From Diprion similis (Eukaryota; Arthropoda; Insecta; Hymenoptera; Diprionidae), in NCBI RefSeq assembly GCF_021155765.1, contig NC_060113.1, positions 3,759,001 to 3,823,000 of the forward strand: DNA of 64,000 nucleotides. Direction: 5' to 3'. This document shows positions 1 through 14,123 of the stretch, piece after piece (within the stretch, counting starts at the first letter, position 1; each line of letters begins with the position of its first letter). The translations under genes were made by a program, and so were the position numbers. The notes beneath the pieces are model-generated. The model searched no databases. It had not been told where the DNA came from and saw only the letters and a list, made by a program, of their open reading frames with translations.

Positions 1-1550
1 ATGATGCGCAAGCAGAAGCAGAAATTAAGCTCTAAAATTTAGCTGAATTAATATTAAGAATGAACAGAAGTCTGAGTGGTATTTACGGTATTTTAGAGAC
101 AATATTAAGCAAAATGATTGATATTATTGTTGATATTGTGCACATAAAAAGCATTCGTACGACTTTTGATATCCCGGTTAGTATGATTGAAATGATGTGG
201 TTTTTTCTGAGCAAAAAGCAGGTTGAACATAAATGATTAGAGCTGCACTCTATATGACCAACACATTAAAACACTGATGTTTTGTGTTCTAAAGATTTCT
301 AGACTTGTACTCAATCCTGTACAATCAAAATCTCCTTATAACAAAAGACATGATCATATCAATGCGATACAAAAAATGTACCTCAAAATCCACAGTAACA
401 GCCAGTTTTATAGTGTATATAAATGTAAGTACTAAGTCTCATTCTTAAGAATGTTACAAAGAATTTCATTTTATGAAAACGCGTGATGCTACAATAAATT
501 CTATTTCGCCGACCATGTAAAAATTATCACATTAAAGGTATCAGCTACTAATTAAATTTAAATAACAAACTCAAATTTAAACAGCATATTTGAATGATGC
601 TGAAGAAATAGCATCAGAACAAGGTTTGTAACCTCAGAAATTCTCGACTCCAGGCCGAAACACACACAAAAGTAATAAATTCCTGTGTAAATTTCAACAC
701 CTTACAATCTGCAAGTAGCATTATCCTAAAAATAACAAACCCTAAGTAAATATTTACTTCTATTAGAATTGGAATGCTGCACGTATGCTTAGAACAAAAT
801 GATCTTCGATCCATGTAAAAAATATAGCTAATTTATATTATATAGTAGGCATGTTTTGTGATTATATTTAATATGATTAGAAAAAAAAGCGTAGAAAACT
901 GGAATGTATAAGACAACTTCGAATAATACTTATATGTAGGAAGTAACTTCGTTTGTTTTGAAATTAAAAGTTATTTCGGGATGCGTCGAGTGGTTTCATT
1001 CAGGCAATGGGTCCTGAAAAAAAACATGCATGAGATTCTCTTTAAGTTTCACTCAAACAATGCAGGTATGGAAGAGTTAGTACAAAGTTAGTATGTTCAG
1101 TATGAATCCATTCACTCTCCGTAGACCTACTCTTCACGTTAGACAGGAAGCGAAATTTATGCTTACAATCAGTTTGAAAAAGGGTATAATTCTGTACTTA
1201 TAGTATGAGAAATTGACATGGTTGTTTAAAATCGTTCTCATTCCCATGCTGTATTGTAAAAGTTGCCACACTAAGCAAATAAATAATCCTGCGTAGGACC
1301 TTAGCGTTACATTTTCGTAAAAAAAAAAAAAGATCTGCCAGAACAATGGAATATCTATACAGTAGAGTACATGATAATTATGATCATATTGATCTTTCAT
1401 ATTTGAAGGAAATCGAATAAAAGAAAAGATCATTTTTTCAATGGATAAGTAAGCAAGGAAGAAAATCATTTTTGAAATATTTTCCCTGGCAATATGTGCT
1501 TGTGTAACGTTTATGTGAGGAATGATAGCCTACAGAACATTATTCTGATT
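1..1550. other. AT-rich sequence, no recognisable gene
   Basis: This is the 3' side of the minus-strand Shisa-like gene. It could be 3'UTR or, if the alternative donor at 1567 is used, intron leading to a terminal exon outside the window. No Pro-rich coding stretch and no AATAAA on the minus strand were seen here. Confidence 0.5.
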
Positions 1551-3258
1551 TTATACTGGTCCCTTACTGCTATAGATGGTTCCACGGTGACGTCGTCGGT
1601 ACCATGGACAACAGGCGCAGCAAAGGCAGGAAATACAGAACACAATCAGTGAGATGATAACCACCACAGCAATAATAACAGGAATGATTATGGTCAGTCT
1701 GGAAAAATAATTTTCTTTGATACTCGCTGTTACGTAATCATATTGTTCATTCACTATAACAAATATCAACCTTCAACTATAGCTATCCGATTGTCAATAC
1801 AAAATTACGCAAGTTCTGAATTGTTTCTTTTCCATTAAAACAGTTCTTACTTGTAACCTCGATAATTGAGGTATAGGTAATACATAAAATCAGCATATTC
1901 CGATCAATCAAAACAATCCAAATTGTCAGTTTTTTTTACCCAGTTTTCATTGTGAACTCTGCCAAATCACAGCAGTAAACAGAACCGTCGACTCTCGGGC
2001 AACAATAGCTATTTTCGCTGGGATCAATCAGTGGTCTCGGACAGGAGTTTACGAATTTGTCGAGAAAATTGTCACTGGTTCCTAAGGTACAGTCCATACC
2101 TGTACGAAATAAATAGAAAAATATTAGACACGTCAATATTTCATACATAAATAATTTCAGGTTATAGGAAATTAAAGCTTATAAGTCTTATGAGACATTT
2201 ATTAGCGATTCAAGATCGCTGAAAAATGACTGATCGAATTAGTGATAATGAATCATGGTCATAAATCATCTTATCGTTGTAAGTGAATTTGGAGCAAAAG
2301 ATAAAACAGGTGTCTGTAGTTCCCATGAAAAATGACACAAAATCATTTTCTATACATGGTTATTGATATCTGGCTCTCTTTGATTCATTTCGTCTTTATG
2401 TACTTAGTAGAATTCATTATCTGTACGAAAACAGAGCGAGTGTGTATATATATAGGTATATATCTTTATGACGAAAGTCGATGAAGTCGTCTCATAACAT
2501 GATACACTCGTGGTACCAAAAAACCACTGACAATGAGTAAAGAACTAAGATTATATGAGATATGAGTCGGGTTTCAAATAAGCAAACGCGCGCGTGTGTG
2601 TGTGTGTGTGAGTATGTGTTGCACGTGTAATTCGAAAAGGCGTAAACCGAGTGTCCGTAAATCCTGCGTCTCGCAATACGGCAATCGACAGATTAAGAAT
2701 TCTCGGAAAGAAATACGACGAAGCAACCGCATCGCATATCAGCGCAGGAAGGTGATGGGTGAAGAAAAAAGCGCAAACAAAGTATGTAAACTGGAATAAA
2801 AAAAGAGCGAGCAGACAGAGAGATCAGCGGACACGGTGTCGATGCGTCATGCGCAGTTATCTCGACTCTCGCTAAGTGCGCACACAGGTACAGATTCACT
2901 GCACATAAGGAACGGGACTCTCGGTGTGCATGTGTGTGTGTGTGTGTGTGTGGCTGTTTGCCAACGAGTTTCAATCTCTGCTGCATCGAAGCAACGTTGC
3001 GGCGAATTCTCTTGGCCAAAGTCTAGAAGTCGAGACGCCCGATTCACTTGTCGTTATGTACTTAAATTAACGATCCTTGAACCGGACACGCTTCGAGAGT
3101 GTGTCACGGTCGGTCCTGATTCAAATCGAACCGAAACAAATCGAACAGTCGTCGGCCGGTAGCCGATAATCGGCACCTTCGGTGCATTTTCACTCACCGT
3201 AGGCTACACTGATCAGGCAGGTCACAGCGACGATGGAAAGCGCAAAGCAGCGAGCCAT
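1551..3258 (-). CDS. Shisa-like single-pass membrane protein, three coding exons
   Basis: Exons on the minus strand are 3258-3198, 2099-1940 and 1698-1551, with GT/AG borders (donors GTGAGT and GTAAAA; acceptors TACAG and TTCCAG) and matching phases, giving 122 aa. Residues 1-20 are a signal peptide (MARCFALSIVAVTCLISVAY). Residues 22-73 are a Cys-rich ectodomain with the spacing C..CP..YCC..YCC. Residues 75-97 are one hydrophobic membrane segment, followed by CLCCACC and a basic RRRHRG stretch. This order is typical of the Shisa family, which in vertebrates includes ER or plasma-membrane adaptors that affect Wnt/FGF receptor maturation, apoptosis or AMPA receptors; the role here is unknown. 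The reading frame is open for 56 codons upstream of the chosen ATG, but the signal peptide begins right at this ATG. Shisa proteins usually end in a Pro-rich cytosolic tail, which is absent. A strong donor (GTAAGG at 1567-1562) lies just before the stop, so the gene may continue beyond the left edge. Confidence 0.8.
2593..2951. repeat. (TG)n microsatellites inside Shisa-like intron 1
   Basis: Two alternating TG tracts, near 2595-2611 and 2929-2951, lie in the first intron of the Shisa-like gene. The small open frames around them are composed largely of the repeat and are not genes. Confidence 0.8.
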
Positions 3259-3750
3259 TTTATGCGTATTTTTTATTCTACTGTGGCAGTTTGACGAGAC
3301 ACCGCTTATCTGCGGGCTTGATGGAGGCGCACCGGACACAATAGAGCGAGCAACTTCTCGTCGGACGAAATCGCGGCTACAATAACAACCACTTGTGTCG
3401 AGAGTGAACGAACCACTGTCACACAATGAAACGACGAACGAACCTGTGCGAATTCGACCGCCAACCCAAACCTTGAACCCGATTGCCGAGCCGACGAATC
3501 CCGGGAATACCCGAAGCTCCGCGCATGCGCGTTAAACGACGACAAGGCGCGGCTGGGAAACCCAAAACACTTGGGCGACTTTCCATCAAAGCAGCGACGC
3601 ATCCTTGCTGAAGGAGGATTCGCCGAGTTTTCATTGGCTGCGGGTTTTTCACCCGCGAAGCTCGTCCATGTTGCGATCGCTGATTCGCTTACGGAGGCGT
3701 TTTTTGCAACGATATGATTTCGCCTTGATTTAGTCTCTAGATATTGCAGC
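3259..3750 (-). promoter_or_regulatory. 5' flank of the Shisa-like gene, GC-richer than surroundings
   Basis: The 490 bases upstream of the Shisa-like start codon are clearly richer in GC and CpG than the neighbouring AT-rich DNA. They contain several open frames on the minus strand that look like by-products of base composition. This is the natural place for the 5'UTR and promoter. No TATA box or initiator could be assigned with confidence, so the boundary is approximate. Confidence 0.35.
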
Positions 3751-6678
3751 ATTACGATTTTTGGCAGCTACAAGATCGCTTTAATTTGATCAGCCTTTGA
3801 TTTCAAGGTTTCCTTGGTGTCGATTGTCAATTTGAAATTTCTCTACTTTGATTCCTAATTTTACGATCATAAGGCTTATGAGTAGTCGCTTATGCAGCAT
3901 CATGACGTAATTATGAATTGAGTCATGCTACTGTTCTAAGAAATTTACTTTCATTCTTATTATATGTACATACATACATACATATAACACGTTACATCAT
4001 ATCTTCTGCAACCGCCAACCACATCCGAATGTCATTGGCACTGGGTGCGAAAACTGAATCACGTTGTAGGCATGCACTATTTTTTTCTTTCTCTTAAGCT
4101 AAAGTGTGGTGATTAATGAAATGAGACGGAAAAATGGAGAGAAAAATGAATGAAAGGTACAATTTTTATGGTCGTCGGATATCCATGAGTACGGGTCTAA
4201 CGACCTCTACTGTATATTATAATTTACTATAGTGTGGACATTTATTTTTAAGAATCAGAAAACACTGACCATGCAAACGCCGGCATCACGTCTCGAGTTC
4301 AATTCCTTTGGAACAGAGCCCATTCAGCGAACTATGCTGTGTCAGAAAAAATAAGAACTCGCTAGAAAATATAAGTGCATTAGCTTTCATCTGCGCGTAT
4401 ATTATTATATTATAATAGCTTTTTTCCTTAAAAATTCATTTGGACTTGACTAGTAGATTGGAAATGACACGATATTTAGGGAGGACCAGGTTAGAAAGTA
4501 AAGTATTTCTTTATTACATATGTGACCTGCTTGACGCTCTTATACAAGAGAGAATGAAACGGCGAGCTGAACGAACCCGCCTTTATTCAACACATGGTAA
4601 TTGTCATGCAAATCGCACGCGTGTCTGAATCATTCATCTTCGCCTACCCTCAGCGTTTCTCAAATCCGAGATATAATACTCCTAGTCATAATTATTCACT
4701 CTCAAAGGACGCATTACTGTACCTCTATAATTATCTGTATTCTTTTGTACTTAAATAAACGGTTATTAAATTGTAAAATGACAACTGATTTCGAACGACA
4801 ATACGTCTGTCGACATGAATTCAAAGAGCTTTGAGGCGTTGGTTAGTTTAGCGATTTCTACCTGCTATGCAGACACAGCTATAACACGTCATATTACGAT
4901 TTAAAGATCGATAAAAGTGCAATATGGGTTCTCTTAGAAGTAAACGAGGAAAAAAATGCTTTTACCATTGTTTCTCACAGCATAGTAAGTATCTACTGCA
5001 GACCAGAGGGAAAAGAGACTGCGCAGTGAATGCTCGAATACGATCGTTTGAAAAACATAATTATTTGTCCTGATAAGTCAAAGTGATACTCAATTAGTTT
5101 GCTTTGCAGAAAATTGATTCTTTAATGAAAAAGTAACGCCGTTGTACTCTTTTTATTGTACGCAAAACATAACAATGGCAAAGAATAATACGGCCACGAA
5201 TATCTGAGTAAGACACCAGCTCATTTCGTGTGTTCGCAAGTGAATAATTTCACCCTCAAACCAATGACGAACTCCCCGCAGTGCGAGTACAATAACGACG
5301 TATGCAATCTAATCTCGGTGATTGATTAAGCAAAACTACGTCGAATGGTAATAACAATGGTATTTACGTGTATCGCTGATCGCGTTCCGAGAATATCCGA
5401 TCGACAGCGGAATAAAATTATTATTCCATCATACAGAGTCACAGAATGAACTGCAGCTCTACAAAGTATTCCACGACCACTATAATGCGTTGATCCACAT
5501 TCCGACGTCGGATGTAATCATTATCCGTCCGCGTTTAAGTGCATCCAATTACCATTGTCCCGGTACAGTTGGTGGTTTATAGTGTCATGTTTCTCACTTC
5601 GACGTCAAAAGTAGGTACGTAGGGTTCGTTTGAGGATCCAATTATTTCTGGCACTGATAAACAGCAAAAAAATTTACGGTCCGTCATCAGCGCCGTTTAG
5701 ATGCAGTCGATCCTATCTAGACGTTCAACGACCTGCTGCTGCAGACTGTCTCGCTTACTTGTATATATCATAACAACAGTAATGTTCAACGTCGAACCAT
5801 TGATTTGTTCAAAGGATTGAAGCTCTCATGCGCCAAGATAATACCCAGGCAACAAATGTCTCGCAAGGTAGACTTTCCGAAGACACTTAATTTTGTGCGT
5901 TGACCGGGTATCAAATTCTGTGAAATTGTCACGCTGAATCGAACTATTACAAGAAGAAGCCTGATGAATGCACACTGGTAAATATATTCAGTTATGGAAA
6001 TCACTATCATTTCGAATTGCTATGCGCACCTAACCGTTATCACGAATTACGATTCATCAGAAGGAAAAGTTTCTAAACTGAAATATTATTTTGGTTTGAT
6101 TTGGTACTCGATAATTTTATGCTAACTCGAAATCGAATCTATGCGATAAGATAATGCTTTTTTCGAGATTATTGAGATATTTTTATTAGCAGTCTTTAAC
6201 AGCATGGAATATATTCTGCAAATAATATACTTTGTGTAATTGTTGTCAATAAGGTGAGACAGAGAAAGAATAAAAATAACCTCATTTCAATGAATTGACC
6301 AGACTGTGACCAAGATTTGAGAACCACTGCATCGTTGAAATGTCAAAAAGTCGTACCATCCACCCTAAAAATTCCACGGCCCAGATCCAAACTCGTGCAG
6401 ATAAATGCGGGATGGAAATCGCCGAATAAAGCGGCTTCACGGAAATCAGGGTTTGGGGGTTAAAATTCTATTTTCCCAAATCGAGTTGCAACGTCGTAAG
6501 GAAGTCGATGTTCAATATCGGATAAAATTTACAAAATTCTGAAAATCAGCGCAAAATGGTAAAAAAATGAGTGAGCAAAAACAGTTTCTTATATTACAAT
6601 AACCAAAAATTACGATAAATTGAAACTATAATTTTAGATTTTTAAAGACAACTCTGTTCGCCAGAATCATTTCATTCT
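3751..6678. other. Gene-free spacer
   Basis: No exon with splice signals, RNA gene or complete transposon was recognised. A short (TACA)n run occurs near 3966-3985 (acatacatacatacatata). The remainder is ordinary AT-rich spacer. Confidence 0.5.
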
Positions 6679-6953
6679 AGGGGAGGGGCGGAGCAAAACG
6701 GGGTACTTAAGAAAATACTTAGTTTCCGAGGAATCAAATATGCTAAATCTGTTTTTTTTTTTAATTGCAACCAAAGAAAACAAAAATAATTTTCAGATGT
6801 CAGTGGAAAAAAAAAATCAAAATAATGCTCGATAAATGTTTATGTAGTATAATAGTCCTTTTTGACTATTTGAAAAACATTTTGACAGACAACATTTTTT
6901 TATAAAATCTTAAGGGAAGCCCATTTTGTCCCCCCCCCCCCCTTCACCCTCTA
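6679..6953. mobile_element. Short TIR element with G/C-rich ends (MITE-like)
   Basis: The left end TAGGGGAGGGGCGGAGCAAA and the inverse of the right end (GAGGGTGAAGG, a 13-base poly-C on the plus strand, then ACAAAATGGG) pair imperfectly. Both then run into CTTAAGA-type sequence. The element is about 275 bp, has no coding capacity and is bordered by TA. A related terminus occurs alone at about 30225-30255. It is non-autonomous, and its superfamily is unassigned. Confidence 0.5.
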
Positions 6954-9900
6954 TATTCATCACCACACGTAACTTATTGGTATACAGTATGAAATTCTTT
7001 GACACGGATACCGATTCTATTGAAAGCTCATTCCTTACAGACCTTTGTAAAGAAGAATTGATTGAGAGAATGTAAACGCGATTCGACCACCAAAAAAATG
7101 TAAAATAAAAAATCGTAAATCAAAATTTTTCCTTCTCTCACTCCACCCTAATGCACCGTATCCATAAGTGCGTGGATCTGCGTCGCGGAGCAAAGCGCAG
7201 AGAAAGAGAGAGAGAAAAAGAGAGGGAGAGAGGGAGCTAGAATCCCTCGCGGAAACCCCTTAAACCTCGAGCTTGCGCGGAAGTTTGAAAGGCGCGACTG
7301 ATGGCTCAGGTCGTCCGCACCGGTGTATTCGTCTGTGAGCTTTCGAAGGAGATTCACGCGGCGCCCCGGCGCTTTTCGTCGTCGCCGCAAGCAGCCGGCG
7401 TCAGGACCCTTTGCCCTTTAGTAAAGTAGAGTAAATCAAAGTAAAGAGAAAAGAAATCCGGGGCGACTTCGGGGGTTAAAATGTGAAATAGAAACGATAG
7501 AGGGATCGTAGAGCCCGTTTCTCTTTTTTGTCGCGGGTGTAGATTTTCCACCGTTGGACGTATCGCGGTACATAAACAGTGTGTGTGAATATCGTTAGTT
7601 GCGAAAAAGTTCGCCAACACTACGACCCCTAAGTGCAGTTCGTGCAGTACCGTCATGGCTTGGAGAGGGTGAATTTTTCAGCCCAGCACTGCTCCTTCGT
7701 TTCGGTTTTTCAACGAGAAACGGCGAGCTAGATACACTAATCAGGTACGATTATTGTAACGAAGGGAGAACGGAGGGAGGCATTAGATTGAATGAAAAGA
7801 TTTCATCCCCGGCGTGTGTATAATCGATACTCACAGCCTACCAGAACCCTTAGACCGATCCATTATTCTACCTTTCAAGAGCTTTGCCCGAAATTCTAGC
7901 TCCTTCGTCTCGTTCTTTCACTTCGGAGCTTTCCACGGAATCGCGTGGGCGTCTCGATATCCGTAGGACGGAAAGCTAAATTAGAGAATCTGTGATTTTC
8001 TCCTCGAACCTAAAGGGTGCCAAAACCCAACCGGCGGATTTTTGCGCTGGAATAATTGAAAAATTCGAATTTGAAAATTTTTATACCAACGCAGCACGAT
8101 TGACGCGAAGAAGAATAAAATGAGCTGCTTCTCCCAGCTTTTTCCACATTGAATTTAATCGATACCCAGCACTACCGAATCAATGTACTATTAAATCAGA
8201 AATTTGTATTCTGTTCCGTTGTTAGGTGAAAACTTTCTTTCATATTTTCATTCGATACCAGCCGAGTACACTCAGCAAAAAACAGCCTCAATATACATTG
8301 TACGTAGGTATAAAATACATACTGCTAGAAATAAACTGACAAGGGATGAGAAGCAGGTCTTATGAATTACCCGATGAAGGGAAAGGCGGTCAGCACGCGA
8401 TTAGAAATCCTCGTCGCACGCCGTCTAGTTGGAACAAAATTCGCCGACGGAATGAGAGAGAGGTTCGCGGATAGAACGGAGTAAACTTGTAGATCTTTAA
8501 GACACGAAATAACCGTGGTAAAACAAAAGCTCGAAAAATCTTTCGCAGCCTTAAAATCCCGACGATCCGCGATGCACCCCTTTAACCGATGAACACAAAC
8601 TTTCCACCCCGAGTGGATAACGTGATCGATAACTAAGTAGGCTTGCGAGGCTGTGATGCGCCCCGGTGTGTCAGGTGCAATGTGTTCCAGCCGGCAAACA
8701 AAAATCCACAACAAAGAATATCCGCAATCAGGATCCACCGGCAATATTCAACGGTAAAGCCGCTTAAAAGGTGTGAAAGGAGTCGACGGGTACGATGATC
8801 ATCCAGGGCGTATCTGCGACTATACTCTTACCCTTATTCAGACGGGGTGGGAAATCCCCGAAGTCTTGAATTTGCAGGCGAAGATCGCGCCTAGGAAGTG
8901 TAAACAGTGCCGCCATGTCTGAAAGCTCTGAACGATGCCAACGAATCCTTGCCGAAAATTATTCAGCTCGCGGAAATAGTATATTACGCACCTAGGGTGG
9001 GAAAGTACGCAGCTTGAGATAGTCTTTGTCACTCCCGTGTGACGTATACTATTTTTTACCACCCTCTGCATCGGAAAGTATAACTTCTCGTTTATACGAA
9101 GTGCCGAAAGTTGTACTTTCCGTACAGGTGTGGTAAAAACATTATATTACAACACTATTCGAGTAGCTGACGCGTTTGCGCCGCGCGAAATGTCGTGCGT
9201 GGTGATACCAAAACCCGACGGCACCCTATATTCGTGTTGTACTCGTACATTTCGCTTCGTTGTGCAAAGAAAAGAAATGCTGAATAGCCAGTAGCTCATG
9301 GATGTAGGCCGTAAAAGCTACGGTATTGTCGGGGAAATTTTATCGTCTGTAAAAATTGGTAGGGCAATAATGGGAGGTTACGTTGCATATATAAATACAT
9401 AAATACATAAGTATTATACATGGTATATACCATACATATTTAGGCCAAGACAGAACATTTCAAGATTTTGTTATTACCTCAAATTTTCCGAGTATACTTG
9501 AAAGAACTCGGAACTTTTTCAACCTCGTTATGAAATTGCGTAGCTATACATAAACATCTTTGTCAAAGCAAAAATCCTCCGCTTTTTATACGATTATGTA
9601 AAATATGATTTTAGTTTTATACGAGGTGCTTATTATTAATGCCGTTCTTTTTCTCAACCATAAAAGATGAGACGGCCTGATTCAAGTATACGCGGAAGCC
9701 CGTGACTTGCATCAAACCGCGATGGAAAATGAGGAAACCGATCTATCTATCTGTTTTTGTCGTTACCCATCCTAGGTTCATGCTGTTCCGTAGCGTAGCA
9801 AGGGGTTGGCCACCCCCTGTTTCATTTTACGTGGCGAAGGGCCAAGATTGAAATAGGTTTCGAAAAACAAGTCGTATAACAGCTCCGCATGTCGAAGGGA

Positions 9901-10120
9901 CGAAACTTGGCTCACAGACACTTCGATCTTACTTCTACTACATGAATACTTCAACGAGAGAATATTTTATGTACAGTACACTTGCACTCGCAGCTATCAA
10001 CAATCGTCAAAGCTGCTTGAAAAAACGCGCACAAATCACTGTTACGTACTGTTTTAGTTAATTGAACGCAGCTTTTCGAATTGCAATTTACTCAGGGTTT
10101 AATACTCACAATAAGTTATA
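6954..10120. other. Gene-free spacer with a GC-richer stretch at 7.15-8.8 kb
   Basis: The part from 7150 to 8800 is richer in CpG than average, including a GA/GAGG purine tract at 7200-7235 and CpG-rich DNA at 7355-7400. It holds several 60-125 codon open frames on both strands without recognisable domains or convincing splice signals. It may be an enhancer or a non-coding first exon. Nothing specific can be supported. Confidence 0.4.
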
Positions 10121-10665
10121 TTAGGGTGAGCCAAAGAAAATTTTTTTTTCGTTAGTAACCTTTGAAATATCGTTAAAGATGGTAAAAAAAAAATCTGTAA
10201 GAGTTTGAGCTATTAATATTAATATTAAGAGATGCCTATTTTTATTTTTTTTCGAATCTTATTACTTAACAACGAGTGGGCTTATCGTAAAGAGCAATAA
10301 ATATTTTATAGAAAATTGAACGATCTACAAAAAAGGTCTCTTGCGATTTTTCCGTAAATCTACTGGTTCAAAAGTTATCTAAGGTTAAACTTTTTAGTTA
10401 TGTCAAATTTCACAATTTTTATCACTTCGACTATGAAATAATGGTTGAAAAATCAAAAAAGTATAATATTTCTTAAAGCTCATGTTACCTTCTTTACCGA
10501 AACATCGAAATTTTCCCGAAAATTCCGATTACTTAAAAAGAAACAAGTTTTTAACCTAAACTATTGTACAAAATTAATACTTTCATCAACTTTTGAACCA
10601 ATAGATTTTCGAAAAAATATGAGGAGACCTTATTTGTAGATCATTAAATTTCCTAGCCACCCTGA
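10121..10665. mobile_element. MITE-like element, TTAGGGTGAGCC family
   Basis: The left end TTAGGGTGAGCCAAAGAAAA pairs imperfectly with the inverse of the right end (TCAGGGTGGCTAGGAAATTT), and both sides are bordered by TA. It is about 545 bp with no coding capacity. Internally, GATCTACAAAAAAGGTCTC (near 10321) is repeated inverted as GAGACCTTATTTGTAGATC (near 10624), and an AATATTAATATTAA palindrome sits near 10215. A truncated relative starts at 47992, and the element at 23274 shares the AGATC.ACAAAAAGGTCTCTT motif. TA flanks suggest a Tc1/mariner-type origin. Confidence 0.6.
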
Positions 10666-13600
10666 TATACACGTATACCCGTTAACTTTATAAACTGGAT
10701 GTTTCCAGGCTTCCCTCTAGATTTTGCTCGTTTTCTCGCCTAGCGCCTGCATATTCACACAGCCGCATTATATTTAGACGTCGAATCGGTACCGAGTCTC
10801 TGTGTGTTCAAGGGTTTCAGAAAAGGCAAACTCACTCTCGATTAACTCGTCCGAGGTTCACCGTACCCGCCACCATAATACACATATATATAGGTATAAG
10901 CTATACGTATACCGCGTGTCTTGGTGCTGCGATATCAGCTCTGATGTGGAATCTGAGGAATTTGGAGCGGTGAGAAAACGAATTCTTCTTCGCATCGAGA
11001 AACAGGGGCTTTCATATCAATTGACTATCTGAAATGAATGCTTTATTACCGACGTTCATCCCGACCGAACCGTAAATTGGTTTTGAAAAATTTATCGTTA
11101 TCTAAAATGATGGAAATGCGGATTATTCTTGTTCCATTTATTTCTTTTTTCTTCTTCATCTTCGTCTTAATTCTACCACAAAATCCTTCCCACTGAAATA
11201 TTGTGATAAACGTAAAGTTGTGCTCAATTTCAAGATGAAAAATCAACACGCAAGATGCAGAATAAACTAACAACTCACTACTTTCAACCGGGGTTTAAGC
11301 AATTTCAACGCAATGCCGCCGACACATTTATCCATATTTCACGGAGTAAAATTGCAAATCAGCGTTTCAAAGCCGAAACCTAGCAATCCAGAAGCCTGGC
11401 CATAACACAAAGCGAGTTATTCTATCTCCGGTATCCACACAATAATTCCAGGCATATTGGCCGACAAATTATTCACACGAATGGCTGTAAACCTGCGTCA
11501 TGATAGAAAGATGGATAGACAGATACGACGCATATTTTCCCGTGTATATAATTCCGAGGTATCAGATTCGATTCGATGTAATATGTGCCGTGAATATGTA
11601 TGGGGCATTCCGCGTCAAATCAGCTGCCCACGTACCTCCCCACATATCCTAGAACGCTCATCTTTTTACATAGTCTTTTTTTTTTTTTGATTTCAAAAAA
11701 CTTTTTAGGGGTTACTACAGTCGAAAATCGTAAATTACTTTTATCTGAAACACCTGAAACTGTAATGAATTTTTCGGCTAAGTATAACTGATGTTAGAAA
11801 ATTATTTTCATGTAGGTATACAAACTACACGACGAAAAAGTGGCAAAGGTGTAAAAAAAAAATGACATAAATAAATTTAAAAAACGAACCATTGACTCCA
11901 CCGAGGAAAATCAACCTCTGACTTTGGTAATTTAGAAAGCTGGGCTTCGGGCTAATATAACAAGTTTATACATTATACCAGGCGCGTATGCATTCGCATT
12001 GATATCGTCGCGCAGATTGCGCGTAAGTTTGCCAATCTGCAAACAGCGGATTGTTCGCTCAGCTATTACTGTGCTCCTCGTCCGCCTCAGAGCCTCAGAG
12101 TCTCAGAGACGCGATTGCTAACCGTTTGGTATGCACGTAGAGTTTCAAATATGTATTTATTTGTTCAACGAGCCCTGGTATTTCTCGCGTGACGTGTAGG
12201 CTAATCCTGGGGGAAACCGCGTGTCTGGTTTGTGTTGCTATAATGCCTACAAGCACGATTGCCTTCGCAGAAGGCCGCTCTTCCGCCAAGAGAGTTCGAA
12301 TGATCCTTGATGAGCACAGTGTTTAAAATGATTTGTCTGATGTTTATTGCAGACGTTGCTTCGTGTTTAGAAAATTCTTAGGTCTGTATAGGTACAACAA
12401 CATTAGCTGCCTTTCTCAAGACGATTTTTCGTTTCTTATTTATTCACACGTCGATTACATCGTCGAAAGTGTCTGAAACGATGAATCTCACGTGAAAAAT
12501 TTTTTTTAAATGATTTTTTTATCACAATTTGCAGATGATATGATCAATTATCGAGTTGTTATATTTTTTTTATAAACTTACATTCTATAACGAATAATTA
12601 ACTGCGGTGATGAAATTTTTAGAAAAAAAAAAAAAAAAAAAAACAAAAACAATCATCACTTTCGTTTCGACTGCGGGCGAATCAAATGTCCTCAATTATC
12701 GTTGGTTGCATTTTTTGGTGCCCTGAGAACTGCTCTGAGGTACGAAGTATATAACGTAACTAGACAAGAATAATATAAAGCGAGAGCTGTACAGTTGATT
12801 TTTTTTTAATATGTTTTTTTTTCTCTTTATTTCACCCTCGAATGAATAAAAGAAAGCATAAACGCTTATCGGATTGGCTTGTATCGCGCAATTTACGCGG
12901 TAGTTGAAATAAAACGGAGAAAGATAAAAGGAGAGGAAGAGAGAGAGAGAGAGAGAGAGAAATGCACGCTGTAAACCCGTCTCAATGTTGAGTAAAAAAA
13001 AGAAAGAAAAAGCCGAAAAAACGTTTCGCGAAAGAATAATCGCCGGATATAAACTATATTAATTTCTTTCAATCATTCTTCATATATCCGGGAAGCATTT
13101 AATCTGCATACATCAACTGGGAAAGAATGACGTTTTTGTTGGATAGTTCCTACAGATTTTCTATCCGATGCCTTCCTCTCTCTCTCTTTGATAAATGATA
13201 CACGTTAACCACTTGGCAGTTGTCATGAAATTTTATTGCCCAATTTAGAATCGGATCGAGTTGTGACGGGGTCAGAGATCAGTCAGTACCTAACAACGAC
13301 GGTTCTATAGTTGCCTTTGCTGACTTATCGTTAACCGGCGTTATTCCATCCTGCAACGATATTCGTGCCATTCGACCAGCTGACTTTGCACGCACATTGA
13401 ATTACGAAACTAATTCACGTTCCCCGCTCTTTTCAGCAAATTTCGCCAATTCAACCCCCAAATATTTCATTACTATACGTATACGTATACATGCATTTTT
13501 CAACAGAGGCTAAATTCGTTGAATAAAAGAAAAAACCAGAAACCGCATTGATTTTCTTTCTTTTTTCTTTTTTTTTTCGCTAAATTTATCGATTTTTTTT

Positions 13601-14091
13601 CTATATTTCTGACGAAGAAATGTCGATTTATTTATCTTTTATCTACATCATCACGATCGTTGTTTAATCATAGTTAATTACAAGACACAATGTGGTCCTA
13701 ATTGCGAAGATTAGAAGCACTCGGAGGCGAATGTGGGAGGATTTATTCGGTGAACAACCATAACGTATCCACATAACCGTGCAGCAACGGTTGAACCCCT
13801 GACCCCGGAAAGTAGCTGAGTCTGTTGAGTTGACCATTGTATGCACGCGTGTATAACGTATGTATGTATGTATGTATGAACGTGGAGTTCACGAATTTAG
13901 AACATAGGTATAGTTAGGCTGACGAAACATTAATTGAGACGACGCGGCGTGATTAATTGTCTGCTTTATTGCAGTCTATGTGCGCGAGTACGATACTCGA
14001 GGTTCGCAAATTATTGTCATCCGACGAGATAACGAGCAATTGAATTTGGACTGCACGTTACGCGTGTAAGCCTGAGTGATGGAAGAACTTG

Positions 14092-14123
<32 letters not shown>

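Noticed and set aside
8367..8744. 125-codon minus-strand open frame
   Set aside because: No domain, no biased codon use, no splice signals or conserved-looking motif. Such lengths arise by chance in 64 kb.
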